Positions 25,959 to 36,055 are shown, numbered from the stretch's first letter. The stretch: DNA of 49,378 nt from an uncultured Bacteroidales bacterium (GCA_905233345.1 CAJODQ010000008.1:1-49378); one strand, 5' to 3'. Numbers and translations are program-made. Notes: generated by a model not told the origin, from the sequence alone.

Positions 25959-27527
25959 TTAAAGGTTTCTGCCCTGCTTCGGGTTCTGGTCCGTATCGGC
26001 GTTCATGTTCTCGTTGCCGTCGAACTCGGCCTGCGGGATCCAGAGGATGAAGTTGGCGGAACCGGGCTTGCTGGTGAAGGCCGTGCAGGTGGACGGGTGG
26101 TTGGTACCTTCCCAGGCGCGGTTGTAGCACAGGCCGCGGCGCTGCAGGTCGAACAGACGCGGGCTCTCGCTCCAGAGCTCGACACGGCGCTGGAAGAAGA
26201 TCTCGTCCATCAGGGTGCTGATGCTGCCGGTCGTGTTCTCGTTGAGGACCTTGCTGTCAGACATCTTGCCCAGACGGCTGGCGTAGTCGGTATCACGGAG
26301 ATTACCCACGGCGGCGACATATTCGCGGGCCTTGCTGTACTGGCCCTGCTCGCAGGCCGCCTCGGCGGCGATCAGGTAGAGCTCTTCCGTACGCAGCAGC
26401 ACGTGGTCACCGGTAGAAGCGGTTGCATCGATGTAGACCAGTTTCTTCTGGCACCAGGAGCGCTGGGAACCATTGCCCGTACCGGCGGTACCCCACTGCT
26501 CTGACGGAAGCGGAGCGGTCCACCAGTTCTTGCGGATGTCGGTGTCGGGAATCTCTTCATACAGCCAGTTGCTGATCAGGTGACGGGCTTTGGAATAGGT
26601 CGACTTGCAGTCGGCGTCCATGTGGTTGTAGATGTCGTAGTTGCCCATGGCCTGATCGGTCTGGATGGCGAGGCCCCAGAGCACGTTGGCCTTGTTCACG
26701 TCATTGACGACCTTGATGTCGTCCCATTTGCCGAGCTGCTGGCCCTGCATGGCCTTCTCGGCGGCCGACAGTGCGGTGGCATAGTCGTGCTGCACGAGGG
26801 CGTGGCGGGCCTTGATGCCGTAAGCGACGGCCAGGCTGATGTGGCTCTTGTGGAGCTGTCCCAGCGAGCTCTGGCTCAGGTGGCTGATGGCCGCGTCGAT
26901 ATCGGCGTTGGCCTGGTCGTACACGTCCTTGACGGTGCCACGGCCCTTGCCTTCGGAACCGGCCACGGTGGGCTCGGTGTAGATAGGCACACCCGGCAGG
27001 CTGGTGCCATAGAGGGCGCCGTTCTGCTGGTAGGTCTGGACCAGCCACATGTAGCAGAAGGAACGGAGGGCGTAGGCCTGGCCGAGCACATAGTGCTTGT
27101 AGTCGGCGTCACCTTCCATGTCTTCGTTGGCAAGGATATAGTTGGCGTTTGAGATCAGGGTGTAGAAGAAGTTCCACATCTGATACTGGTGACCGGCGTT
27201 GCCCGTCCAGTCACCGAAGGTGTCGAAGGCGTAGTCATAGTAGAACCAGCCGGAACCCATGGCATCCATCGGGTGGTCTTCACCCTTGATGTCTTGGACC
27301 AGGATGTAGGCGGGGAGACCGCCGTTCTCAGCGCCCCAGGAGGAGCCCCAGCCACCGACGTAGAGGAGACGGATGAGACCGTTGACGGCCGTCATCGCAT
27401 TCTCGGCATCCGAGAAGATCGCCGTACCGGAAACCCGGTCGGTCGGATCCGTATCGAGGAATTCACTCTTGCAGCCGGCGAATGTGAACAACGCCAGCAC
27501 GGCAATGATTGCAAATATCTTTTTCAT
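25959..27527 (-). CDS. SusD/RagB-family outer-membrane lipoprotein
   Basis: The 522-residue product begins with a lipoprotein signal (lipobox FAGC, Cys19) and has the SusD layout: LDTDPTDRVSGTAIFSD near the N-terminus, helical TPR-like repeats (YVLGQAYALRSFCYMWLVQTY), and the C-terminal WIPQAEFDGNENM with NPKQGRN. SusD caps its SusC partner and binds substrate. The start is ATG 27527, 15 nt behind SusC. The transported compound is unknown. Confidence 0.92.
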   Translation of the reverse strand: MKKIFAIIAVLALFTFAGCKSEFLDTDPTDRVSGTAIFSDAENAMTAVNGLIRLLYVGGWGSSWGAENGGLPAYILVQDIKGEDHPMDAMGSGWFYYDYAFDTFGDWTGNAGHQYQMWNFFYTLISNANYILANEDMEGDADYKHYVLGQAYALRSFCYMWLVQTYQQNGALYGTSLPGVPIYTEPTVAGSEGKGRGTVKDVYDQANADIDAAISHLSQSSLGQLHKSHISLAVAYGIKARHALVQHDYATALSAAEKAMQGQQLGKWDDIKVVNDVNKANVLWGLAIQTDQAMGNYDIYNHMDADCKSTYSKARHLISNWLYEEIPDTDIRKNWWTAPLPSEQWGTAGTGNGSQRSWCQKKLVYIDATASTGDHVLLRTEELYLIAAEAACEQGQYSKAREYVAAVGNLRDTDYASRLGKMSDSKVLNENTTGSISTLMDEIFFQRRVELWSESPRLFDLQRRGLCYNRAWEGTNHPSTCTAFTSKPGSANFILWIPQAEFDGNENMNADTDQNPKQGRNL

Positions 27528-27542
27528 AACTGTCATTCTCAA

Positions 27543-30500
27543 TTAAAAGGTAATGTCCAGTCCGACGGAAACGGTACGGGTCGGGGTGTAGGAGTAACCC
27601 GTGCCACCGGAGAAGTTGTACTGCGGGTCCATACCCTTGAGGGCGGAGAACAGGTAGAGGTTGTCAGCCGACACGGAGACGCGGAGCGACTGCATGTGCA
27701 TGGCCTTGAGGGCCTTGGTGGGAAGCGTGTAACCAACGGTGAAGTTCTTGATGGCGAAGTAGGATGCATCGAAGAGCTCGTCGTCGGTCAGGGCGACGTT
27801 GTAGCTGCCCTTGAGGGCGATCTTCGGAATCGAAGTTACGTCACCGGGCTGTTTCCAGGCTTTGAGACGGTCGACGTGGCCGGCCTCGCCGATGTAGGTG
27901 CTGTAGAGCATGCCGCGGTAGACACCGTCGTTGATCTTGCCACCGATGGAGTAGGTGGTCATCAGGGAGATGTCGAAGTTGCCCAGCTGGAGGTTGTTCG
28001 ACCAGGAACCGTAGAGCGCCGGGATACGGCTGCCACAGACGCGCTTGCAGGTAGAAGCTTTCTGATAGCTGTCGGTGATGTATTTCTCACCCGGGTTGCC
28101 ATCCTCGTCGGTATCCCAGACCCAGTAGAGCTTGGCGCCCGTAGCAGGGTCGACACCGGCGGATTCAGGAAGGTAGAAGGAGTTGAGGGTCTCGCCTTCC
28201 TTGATGATGTAGTTGCCGCTCACGATTTCCGGCTTGTCGGCCAGGTGCAGCACTTTGTTCTTGACGGTGGAACCCATCCAGGTCATGGACCAGCGAGCGT
28301 TCTGCTTGGCGATGATGTCAGCCGTGATGCTGGCCTCGAAGCCGCTGTTCTGCATGTTGCCGATGTTCTTGTCATAGCCGCTGAAGCCCAGCGAAACAGC
28401 CATCGGGTAGCTCATGAGCATGTCCTTGGTGTAGCGGTTGTAGTATTCCAGCGAGAGAGACAGACGGTTGAAGAGGCGTGCCTCGATACCGACGTTCAGG
28501 TTCTCGTTCTTTTCCCATTTGAGTTCCTTGCTTTCCAGCGAGGAGACCGTGGCGCCCGGATTGGCACCGTTCGGGTAGCTGAGGCTGTAGAAGGCCTGCC
28601 ATGCGTAGAGGCTACCGAGGTTATCGTTACCCTGCACACCATAGGATGCCTTCAGCGTCAGGTTGTCGATCCAGCGGATGCCGCGCATGAAGTTCTCCTG
28701 GGAGATACGCCAGGAAGCACCCACCGACCAGAAGTTACCCCAGCGCACATCTTTGTGGAAGCGGGAGGAACCATCGCGGCGGAAGGAGCCGGAGATATAG
28801 TACTTGTCGGCGTAGTCGAAGTTCACGCGGGAGAGATACGACTCGATACGGTAGTTGTTGGTATAGGAGTTCGCATCCTGGAGCGTGGTAGCCGGTGCCA
28901 GTTCGTAGAGGTTGCCGAACGGATAGCCGCTCTTGTAACCCATCAGGTACTGGTAATTATAGGAGTAAGCCTCGTGACCGGCCAGCAGGTCGACGTGGAA
29001 GTCGCCGAAGTTGCGGTCCCAGGTCAGCAGCTGGTTGAAGGTGTAGCTGAAGGTACGTCCGTCAGCGATCTCGGCCAGACCGTTCATCGATTTGGCGTTG
29101 CCGAAGTACGGGTTGTAATAGGTCTTTGCCTTGGAGTTCACCAGGTCGAAACCGAAGTTCACGGAGAACTTCAGGCCCTGGAGGGCGCCTTCCTTCAAGC
29201 CGCCGAATTCCACGAAGGTACGGCCGCTGATGTTGTCGGAGCCATTGAGGTATTTGTCTTCCTTCAGGTTGGCGAGCGGGTTCCAGCCGGCGGATGCACC
29301 TGCGGCGCGATTCTCGCCCCAGTCATACTGCTTCTCGCCATTGGCGTCGAGCACGTAGTCGCCGTTGGCGTCACGGATGTACATCGGATAGATCGGGGCC
29401 ATCAGCTGGCAGGTGTAGAACACGTTGCTGTAGGCCGAGCTCGAAGACTGGCTGCTGCCGAGGGAAGTCGTGTTGGTGGTGTTGCGGGCGAAACCGACGT
29501 TCAGGCCGGTACGGAACCAGTTCACGATCTGGCTCTCGACGTTGGCACGGCCGGAGAAACGCTCGAAGTTGGTGTACTTCACGAGACCCTGCTCGTTGAG
29601 GTAACCCACGGAGAACATGTATTTGTTCGACTTGTTACCGCCGGAGACCGTCATCTGGTATTCCTGACGGAGCGGGGCCGGGGCGGTGCAGAGATCCAAC
29701 CAGTCGTCGTTCCACTTGAGGCCGACGCCGTCGACGATCTTGCCCGTCTCATGGTTGAACAGCTGAGCTGCGGGGACGGTGAAGGGGTTGTATTCCTCAT
29801 TGTTGCCGAATACATTGTTCACACCGCTCGAAATGTCGGTGATGGCCAGTTTGCCGGCTGCCACAGGCTGATAACCGTCAGCCATATAGGTGTCTTTCAC
29901 CATGGCGTAGAGATCTTCCGTCCACTGGTAGGTGTCGAGGGTCTCATAGCGCGGGATGGCGCGGGAAGCGATACCCCAGTTGCCCTTGAAGGTCACGTGG
30001 GCGGCGCCTTCGCTACCGTGCTTGGTCGTGATGATCACCACACCGTTGGCACCACGGGCACCGTAGAGGGCACCGGCGGAAGCGTCCTTGATGATGGTCA
30101 TCGACTCGATGTCGTTGGGGTTGAGGGCGTTGATGCTACCGTCGTAGGGCACGCCGTCCACTACGTAGAGCGGGGAGGCATCGGCGTTGAGGGAACCGAA
30201 ACCACGGATACGCACGGAAGCGCCGGCACCCGGCTGGCCGGAACCGGAGGTCGTCTGGACACCGGCTGCCATACCGTCGAGGGCTTTCGTCACGTTGGCG
30301 ATGGTACGTTTCTCAATCTGCTCGGACTTGATGGTCTGGGCAGAACCCGTAAAGGACTCTTTCTTCGCGGTACCGTAGGCAACCACGAGCACGTCCTCCA
30401 GAAATTCGGCATCCGGCGCGAGGATGATGTCGATGACCGTACGGCCCTCGACGGCCACTTCCTGTGTCTGATAACCGATGGAGCTGAAGATGAGCGACGA

Positions 30501-30704
30501 ACGCGAAGGAACCGTCAGGAAGTACATACCGTCCGCATCGGTCGAGGTACCGGTCATGGTACCTTTCAGCTGCACGGAGGCGAAGGGAACTCCCTCTCCG
30601 GTATTCGCGTCGACGACTTTGCCTTTCACCTGTACGTTCTGGGCGAAGGCCGCCACGGAAACGACAAGCAGAAGACACGTCAAAACGAATCTGATTTTCT
30701 TCAT
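27543..30704 (-). CDS. SusC/RagA-family TonB-dependent transporter (first system)
   Basis: The 1053-residue protein has a signal peptide (LTCLLLVVSVAAFAQ), an N-terminal carboxypeptidase-regulatory-like domain (VQVKGKVVDANTGEGVPFASV), and a plug with the SusC signature (RIRGFGSLNADASPLYVVDGVPYDG, ASAGALYGARGANGVVIITTK). A 22-stranded barrel follows to VSVGLDITF. It imports a ligand with energy from TonB. The ATG at 30704 opens the signal peptide; an earlier in-frame codon lies in the AT-rich leader. It is divergent from the second SusC. No enzyme gene points to a substrate. Confidence 0.93.
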   Translation of the reverse strand: MKKIRFVLTCLLLVVSVAAFAQNVQVKGKVVDANTGEGVPFASVQLKGTMTGTSTDADGMYFLTVPSRSSLIFSSIGYQTQEVAVEGRTVIDIILAPDAEFLEDVLVVAYGTAKKESFTGSAQTIKSEQIEKRTIANVTKALDGMAAGVQTTSGSGQPGAGASVRIRGFGSLNADASPLYVVDGVPYDGSINALNPNDIESMTIIKDASAGALYGARGANGVVIITTKHGSEGAAHVTFKGNWGIASRAIPRYETLDTYQWTEDLYAMVKDTYMADGYQPVAAGKLAITDISSGVNNVFGNNEEYNPFTVPAAQLFNHETGKIVDGVGLKWNDDWLDLCTAPAPLRQEYQMTVSGGNKSNKYMFSVGYLNEQGLVKYTNFERFSGRANVESQIVNWFRTGLNVGFARNTTNTTSLGSSQSSSSAYSNVFYTCQLMAPIYPMYIRDANGDYVLDANGEKQYDWGENRAAGASAGWNPLANLKEDKYLNGSDNISGRTFVEFGGLKEGALQGLKFSVNFGFDLVNSKAKTYYNPYFGNAKSMNGLAEIADGRTFSYTFNQLLTWDRNFGDFHVDLLAGHEAYSYNYQYLMGYKSGYPFGNLYELAPATTLQDANSYTNNYRIESYLSRVNFDYADKYYISGSFRRDGSSRFHKDVRWGNFWSVGASWRISQENFMRGIRWIDNLTLKASYGVQGNDNLGSLYAWQAFYSLSYPNGANPGATVSSLESKELKWEKNENLNVGIEARLFNRLSLSLEYYNRYTKDMLMSYPMAVSLGFSGYDKNIGNMQNSGFEASITADIIAKQNARWSMTWMGSTVKNKVLHLADKPEIVSGNYIIKEGETLNSFYLPESAGVDPATGAKLYWVWDTDEDGNPGEKYITDSYQKASTCKRVCGSRIPALYGSWSNNLQLGNFDISLMTTYSIGGKINDGVYRGMLYSTYIGEAGHVDRLKAWKQPGDVTSIPKIALKGSYNVALTDDELFDASYFAIKNFTVGYTLPTKALKAMHMQSLRVSVSADNLYLFSALKGMDPQYNFSGGTGYSYTPTRTVSVGLDITF

Positions 30705-30817
30705 AGGATTGGTTTTTAGGATAAAATGTATTGAAAATAGCAATAATTTCAAGAGAAAAAGACAGGCTGCTTACAAATTATTACTTTATCTCGTGCATTT
30801 TTTTATAGTTTCACTCA

Positions 30818-30849
30818 CAAATATCGTAAAAATATAGCTATCAGCCAAA
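30818..30849 (-). promoter_or_regulatory. Likely promoter of the first SusCD operon
   Basis: On the minus strand TTTG (30849-30846) is followed after 20 nt by GATATTTG (30825-30818), one mismatch from TAnnTTTG. Confidence 0.45.
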
Positions 30850-30983
30850 TTTTCGAAGTGTTAAATTGCTTTTTGCCGCCTGATCGGGCCCGAATAATGC
30901 TATTTTAGGATAGAAAAGACGAGGAATTGTACCTTTATATATATGCATACAGGACGCCCAGGGCGTATTTTCATGAAGAAAAG

Positions 30984-31014
30984 TTTGATAATAATCCAAA
31001 AAAGTATAACTTTA
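30984..31014 (+). promoter_or_regulatory. Promoter of the second SusCD operon
   Basis: TTTG (30984-30987), a 19-nt spacer and TAACTTTA (31007-31014) match the Bacteroidota consensus except for the last base. The start of transcription would be near 31019, about 150 nt before the ATG. Confidence 0.65.
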
Positions 31015-31167
31015 CACGTTGATACCCGTGTGATCGGGGGTAAAATTTATACGTTTTTTAAAGTAAAACAGGAGACACGGTAACAAATTCGAATCTGCGG
31101 ATGATTTTTTATCCTAAAAAGTAATTCAAAACCTAAATAACTATTTCTTAACCTAATTTTTAATCGT

Positions 31168-34100
31168 ATGAAAAGGACGAAACTATTCATTACGTGCCTT
31201 CTGCTTGCGATGACCACTGCGCTTTTTGCACAGAACGTCCAGGTGAAAGGTACGGTCAGTGACGCGTTCGGCGATCCCGTCCCCGGTGCATTCGTTGTCG
31301 TAACGGGCACCACGAACGGCACCTCCACCGGTGTCGAGGGCGAGTTCGTGCTGACGAACGTCCCCCGCAACGCGACTTTGACTGTCACGTTTGTGGGCAT
31401 GAAGACCGCCATCGTGCCGGTTGGCAATGGCGTGGTTAACGTCAAGCTGGAAGACGATGTCGAGCAGCTGGAGCAAGTGGTCGTGACGGCCCAGGGCCTC
31501 ACCCGCAAGCAGAAAGCCATCGGCTACTCCGCCCAGACCCTCAATCAGGAGCAGATCACGGCGACCCACAGTTCCGATCTCGGCAACTCGCTGGCCGGTA
31601 AGATCGCCGGTGCACAGATCTGGAGCGCCGGTGGCTCGACCTTCAACGAAGGTTCCATCGTGCTCCGCGGTACGACTTCCTACAGCGACGCAGCCGGCTC
31701 CCAGCCGATCTTCGTGGTGGACGGAACGATCGTTGACGCCCGCGCCGTCAACATGGACGACGTGGAGAGCATCAACGTGCTGAAAGGCCCCTCGGCTACC
31801 GCCCTGTACGGTTCCCGTGGTGCCAACGGTGCTGTGATCGTGACCACCAAGAAAGCCGAGGAAGGCCGCAGCGTGATCGACTTCTCGCACACCACGGCCG
31901 TTGAGACTTACTACAACCACATCGACCTCAACACCCTCTATGGTGGTGGTTCCATGGGCGCCGGCCTGACCGCTTATGCCAACGCATACGGCAAGGACGC
32001 CTATGACTATTCTTCTGTTGATTTCCTCTTCGGTGAGGTAGGTGGCTACAACCTGGGCAACGGTACCTACGCCATGGACTATGGCGATGACGAGAACTGG
32101 GGTCCGCGTTTCGACGACAAATCTATGGTTCGCCCGGCTATCTCCTGGGATCCGACCGTTCCCGAGTGGTACGGCAAAGCCGAGACCTGGAAAGCCCGCT
32201 TGAACCTGTCCGACCTGGCCCGTCCGGCCTGGTCGAACACGACCAACATCTCCTTCTCGAAGTCGATGAAAGACCTGAGCACCCGCGTTTCGTTTACCAA
32301 CGTGGACCGTCAGGGTGTCATGTACAACTCGAAGGCGATCCGTCGTTCCCTCTCCGTCGCCACGACCTACAAGCCGGCCAAGTGGCTGACCGCCGACGTG
32401 AGCTACCGTTACCGCTATCACCGCAATGAGAACGGTGCCGCCGAGGGTTACTCCACAGCCGGTAACGTCATGTGCGACTTCACGCAGTGGGGCCAGACCA
32501 ACGTCGACCTCTCCTACTACAAGGATTATCTCCGTTCCGATGGATCGTGGCGTACTTGGAACATCATCGACGTCGATGATCTCCGCCCGAACTTCCACGA
32601 CAACCCTTACGGTACGATGGACAACTACAACCGCTACACGACCCGCAACTACCACATGATCTCCGGTGACGTGTACGCTTCGCTGCCCGCCAACTTCCGC
32701 CTGGGTGTCCGTATCAACGACTATATCAACAACCAGCGTTACGAAGCCAAATACGGTGCCGGCTCCACGGCTTTCGACCCGTACTTCCGTACGTATCAGA
32801 CGCAGTCGAATGACCTCACGATGCAGGCCTACCTGACATGGCACGGCCAGTTCGTCGACAACCGCCTGAGCATCGAGGCCGCTGCCTTCGCCGAGAACCG
32901 CCGCTACGACTACTACTATCTGAACAGTGCGACCAACGGTGGTCTGACCATTGACGGTTTCTATAACCTGGCCGCTTCCGTCGGTACTTACTCGACCAAC
33001 AACGAGGAACAGCACTTCATGACCCGTTCGCTCTTCGGTAACGCCACCATCGGCTGGGACGACCTGGTCTACCTCGACGGTTCCATCCGCTACGACGTTG
33101 ACTCCCGTCTGAATCCGAACGAAAACGGCTACCTGTATGGTGGTGGTTCCCTCTCGTTCATGCTCAGCAAGCTCATCAACGCTCCCTGGCTGAACTTCTG
33201 GAAACTCCGTGGTTCCGTGGCCCAGGTGGGTTCTACCCTGAGCGCCTACAACATCTACCCGACCTACACCGTCGGTACCAAGACCCGTGGCCAGAACTCC
33301 ATGTACGAGCCCAACACGCAGGTCAACCCGAACATCAAGCCGACCATCTCCACTTCTTATGAGATCGGTACCGAGTTCAAGCTCTTCGGCAACCGCCTGA
33401 ATGGTGATATCAACGTCTACCGCAAAGACACGAAGAACTCCATCATCAGCGCGAACACCCTTCCGCAGACCGGTTATTCCTATCGTACGATGAACGCCGG
33501 TATGGTGCGCAACCAGGGTATCGAGGTTCAGATCGGCGGCTCGCCCGTCCGCACCAAGGACTTCGAGTGGTACATCAGCACCAACATCGCCCGCAACGTC
33601 AACACGCTCGTCGAGCTGACGCCGGACCAGGACGAGTACACCATCTACTGGACTCGTTTCTACTATGCATGGTATGAGAAGGCTGTCAAGGGCCAGCCGA
33701 TCGGTGTGATCACCTCCGCCGCCCGCTGGGCCAAGACCGCAGACGGTACGCCGATCCTCCAGAGCGGTAACAGCACCTGGGGTGACGTCCGTCCGGTCTA
33801 CGACCTGAATAAAGAAGAGGTTGTCGGTAACGTGCAGCCGAAGTTCCTGGGTGGTCTGAGCACCAGCTTCCGCTTCAAGGGCTTCTCCCTCAGCGCTTCC
33901 CTCGACTACATGATCGGTGGCCAGATGGTCTCCTGGACCAACATGTGGGGTTCCGGTTCCGGTGTCCTCGCTTCCACCGCCAAGGTCAACCCGCGCGGCG
34001 TGAACGAGCGCGAGCCGGTTCCTTGCGGTGGTGGTGTGTACATGAAGGGTGTCGACAAAGACGGCAACCCGATGGAAGGCTATGTGGACGCCTACCAGTA

Positions 34101-34392
34101 CTATCACTACAAAGCTTACTACGACTGCGACTCCTGGGTGTACGACCGTACCTATGTCAAGCTGCGTGAGGTCTCCCTCCGCTACGACCTGCCCCGGAAG
34201 TTTGTCACCGGCCTCGGTATCGGCCTGACGAAGGCCAGCATCGCCTTCGTCGCCAACAACCCCTGGCTGATCTATTCCGCAATTCCGAATGTCGATCCTT
34301 CCGAAGTGGTCGGTACCAGCTACTACTACCTCGAAGGCGGCCAGGCCATGTCGACCCGTTCGTTCGGTCTTACGCTCAATGTTACATTCTAA
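31168..34392 (+). CDS. SusC/RagA-family TonB-dependent transporter (second system)
   Basis: The 1074-residue product has a signal peptide (ending LFAQ), a carboxypeptidase-regulatory-like domain (VQVKGTVSDAFGDPVPGAF) and a linker with EQVVVTAQGLTRKQKAIGYS. The plug carries ILLRGTTSY-type and PIFVVDGTIVD blocks and the KGPSATALYGSRGANGAVIVTTK signature. A barrel ending in SFGLTLNVTF follows. It is similar in layout to the SusC at 27543-30704 but clearly diverged, so this is not a recent duplication. GGT/CGT-rich codons suggest strong expression. It is co-transcribed with the SusD-like gene 18 nt downstream. Confidence 0.93.
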   Translation: MKRTKLFITCLLLAMTTALFAQNVQVKGTVSDAFGDPVPGAFVVVTGTTNGTSTGVEGEFVLTNVPRNATLTVTFVGMKTAIVPVGNGVVNVKLEDDVEQLEQVVVTAQGLTRKQKAIGYSAQTLNQEQITATHSSDLGNSLAGKIAGAQIWSAGGSTFNEGSIVLRGTTSYSDAAGSQPIFVVDGTIVDARAVNMDDVESINVLKGPSATALYGSRGANGAVIVTTKKAEEGRSVIDFSHTTAVETYYNHIDLNTLYGGGSMGAGLTAYANAYGKDAYDYSSVDFLFGEVGGYNLGNGTYAMDYGDDENWGPRFDDKSMVRPAISWDPTVPEWYGKAETWKARLNLSDLARPAWSNTTNISFSKSMKDLSTRVSFTNVDRQGVMYNSKAIRRSLSVATTYKPAKWLTADVSYRYRYHRNENGAAEGYSTAGNVMCDFTQWGQTNVDLSYYKDYLRSDGSWRTWNIIDVDDLRPNFHDNPYGTMDNYNRYTTRNYHMISGDVYASLPANFRLGVRINDYINNQRYEAKYGAGSTAFDPYFRTYQTQSNDLTMQAYLTWHGQFVDNRLSIEAAAFAENRRYDYYYLNSATNGGLTIDGFYNLAASVGTYSTNNEEQHFMTRSLFGNATIGWDDLVYLDGSIRYDVDSRLNPNENGYLYGGGSLSFMLSKLINAPWLNFWKLRGSVAQVGSTLSAYNIYPTYTVGTKTRGQNSMYEPNTQVNPNIKPTISTSYEIGTEFKLFGNRLNGDINVYRKDTKNSIISANTLPQTGYSYRTMNAGMVRNQGIEVQIGGSPVRTKDFEWYISTNIARNVNTLVELTPDQDEYTIYWTRFYYAWYEKAVKGQPIGVITSAARWAKTADGTPILQSGNSTWGDVRPVYDLNKEEVVGNVQPKFLGGLSTSFRFKGFSLSASLDYMIGGQMVSWTNMWGSGSGVLASTAKVNPRGVNEREPVPCGGGVYMKGVDKDGNPMEGYVDAYQYYHYKAYYDCDSWVYDRTYVKLREVSLRYDLPRKFVTGLGIGLTKASIAFVANNPWLIYSAIPNVDPSEVVGTSYYYLEGGQAMSTRSFGLTLNVTF

Positions 34393-34410
34393 TTTAAGGG
34401 AGGAACAAAC

Positions 34411-35997
34411 ATGAAAACTCTGAAAAGCATATTCGTTTCTGCCATGGCTGCCCTTGTGCTGCTCACCGCTTCCTGCAACGATTTCGGTGACATCAACAAG
34501 GATCCCAACAAGCCGTCTGAGGCATTCACCGGCTATCTGTTTACCTACGCATGCCGTTATATCCCGTATTTCACGCTGGGTAGCGCCACCAATGGTTACG
34601 ACCCGTTCCAGCAGGAATGGCCTGGCTACATTTCCGAATCGAAGAACAACCAGTACGGCCCGCTCGCTACGACGGCTCAGTACTCCGGTACCGGTACGAT
34701 TTACCTCTATGCCCTGAAGAACCTCAACAAGATCATCGAGATGAACGAGGATCCGGAGCAGAAAGACCTGATCAACGTGGCTTCGTTCGGCAGCGCGAAC
34801 AACCAGATCGCCGTCGCCAAGACGCTGTCTGCTTACTTCTACATGTCGCTGACCGACATCATCGGTCCCATCGTCCTCTCCGAGGCCTTCAAAGGTGCTA
34901 CCGAGGACAACTGGTTCCCGAAATATGACACGCAGAAAGATGTCTACACGCAGCTCGACGAGATCCTGAAGAGCGCCTACAACATGTTCGATACGAGCAG
35001 CTCGCTCTCCTCGAACGACGTTGTGTACGGTGGTGACATCAGCAAGTGGAAGAAGCTCAACGCTTCCATCCGCATGATGCTGGCCATCAAGCTCTCCGAC
35101 GTGGATCCTTCGACCGGCAAGTCCCGCTTCGCCGCTGCTTATGCCGACGGTGGTATGACCAGCGCGGCCGACGACTTCACCTACACCTACGACGACCTGT
35201 ACTGGAACCGCCTTTACTACTGGGTCTCCCCGGACTACTCGGGCGCTGGCTTCAACGCAGTTCCGAACATGTTCATCGTGAACCAGATGAAGGAACTGAA
35301 GGACAACCGTATGTTCAAGTACTTCGACATCGAGGGCTACAAGGGTGCCCGCGATCCTCAACTCTTCCCGCGTGACAGCTACAACTCCTTCTATGGCATT
35401 CCGTTCGGCCTGCGCAACAACAACGAGGTCGCTGCCTGGAACAACTGCTGCTGCTGCATCAACAAGAGCCTGCTCGCCATGGACGCCACGGTTCCTGTGA
35501 TCCCGGCCGCCCGCGTGCTGCTCGTCGAAGCTGAGGCTGCATGGCGTGGTTGGATCTCCGCCAATCCGCAGACCCTCTACGAGGCCGGTATCCGTGCTTC
35601 CTTCGAACAGTGGGGTGCAACGGGTGTCGACACCTACCTCGCCAACGAGGATGTCGCCTATGCAGGCGGCAACATGGGTCTCGAGCAGATCGCCATCCAG
35701 CGCTGGATTGCCACCTACATGGCTGACGGTGTGGAGGCATGGTCCGACTGGCGCCGCCTCGACGTTCCGTACATGCCGGTGGGCCCGGGTGCCATCGACT
35801 CCGGTAACGACCACTATCCGTATCGTCTGGGTTACTACACCGATACCGACGTGGCCTACAACTACGACAACTATGTCGTTGCCCTCAAGGATCTCTCCAA
35901 CGGTCAAGACGATGTCAACAACCGCCTGTGGTGGGATGTCAAGGACAACCGCAAGGGTGTCCTGACGGACGATCAGTGCACGCCGCCGATTCAGTAA
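34411..35997 (+). CDS. SusD-like lipoprotein of the SusD_2 type
   Basis: The 528-residue lipoprotein has the lipobox TASC (Cys22) followed by NDFGDINKDPNKPSE, typical of the SusD-like_2 (PF12771) branch rather than classic SusD. EAFKGATEDNWFPKYDTQKDVY also fits that branch. An unusual CCCC run lies within NNCCCCINKS (about residues 347-356). The conserved tail contains WSDWRRLDVPYMP. It pairs with the SusC just upstream. A strong terminator follows after 18 nt. The ligand is unknown. Confidence 0.9.
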   Translation: MKTLKSIFVSAMAALVLLTASCNDFGDINKDPNKPSEAFTGYLFTYACRYIPYFTLGSATNGYDPFQQEWPGYISESKNNQYGPLATTAQYSGTGTIYLYALKNLNKIIEMNEDPEQKDLINVASFGSANNQIAVAKTLSAYFYMSLTDIIGPIVLSEAFKGATEDNWFPKYDTQKDVYTQLDEILKSAYNMFDTSSSLSSNDVVYGGDISKWKKLNASIRMMLAIKLSDVDPSTGKSRFAAAYADGGMTSAADDFTYTYDDLYWNRLYYWVSPDYSGAGFNAVPNMFIVNQMKELKDNRMFKYFDIEGYKGARDPQLFPRDSYNSFYGIPFGLRNNNEVAAWNNCCCCINKSLLAMDATVPVIPAARVLLVEAEAAWRGWISANPQTLYEAGIRASFEQWGATGVDTYLANEDVAYAGGNMGLEQIAIQRWIATYMADGVEAWSDWRRLDVPYMPVGPGAIDSGNDHYPYRLGYYTDTDVAYNYDNYVVALKDLSNGQDDVNNRLWWDVKDNRKGVLTDDQCTPPIQ

Positions 35998-36015
35998 TCG
36001 AATCGACGCAAAATG

Positions 36016-36048
36016 AAAGGGTTGGCCGTATTCGGCCAACCCTTTTTT
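36016..36048. terminator. Bidirectional terminator between SusD-like gene and the rpoBC operon end
   Basis: A perfect 13-bp stem (36016-36028 with 36033-36045) with loop TATT is followed by a T-run on the plus strand. On the minus strand the A/T-rich flank could serve the rpoC operon as well. Confidence 0.88.
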
Positions 36049-36055
36049 GTTTGAG

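Larger units (their letters stand above)
30705..31167. other. 463-bp divergent promoter region between the two SusC genes
   Basis: This AT-rich stretch contains no plausible gene. It holds a promoter for each direction (30818-30849 and 30984-31014), leaving transcribed leaders of about 110 nt for the left operon and about 150 nt for the right. Small inverted repeats occur in the right leader (ACACG 31014-31018 with CGTGT 31027-31031). No recognised riboswitch is seen. Confidence 0.6.

Noticed and set aside
27189-30719. A 1176-codon open frame antisense to the first SusC gene
   Set aside because: Same codon-bias artefact; the sense strand encodes a complete SusC with signature motifs.
31183-36039. 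A 1618-codon open frame antisense to the second SusC and SusD genes
   Set aside because: It is a mirror of codon bias in two GC-rich genes read in the complementary frame; the product has no signal peptide or domain, and both sense proteins are unmistakable.
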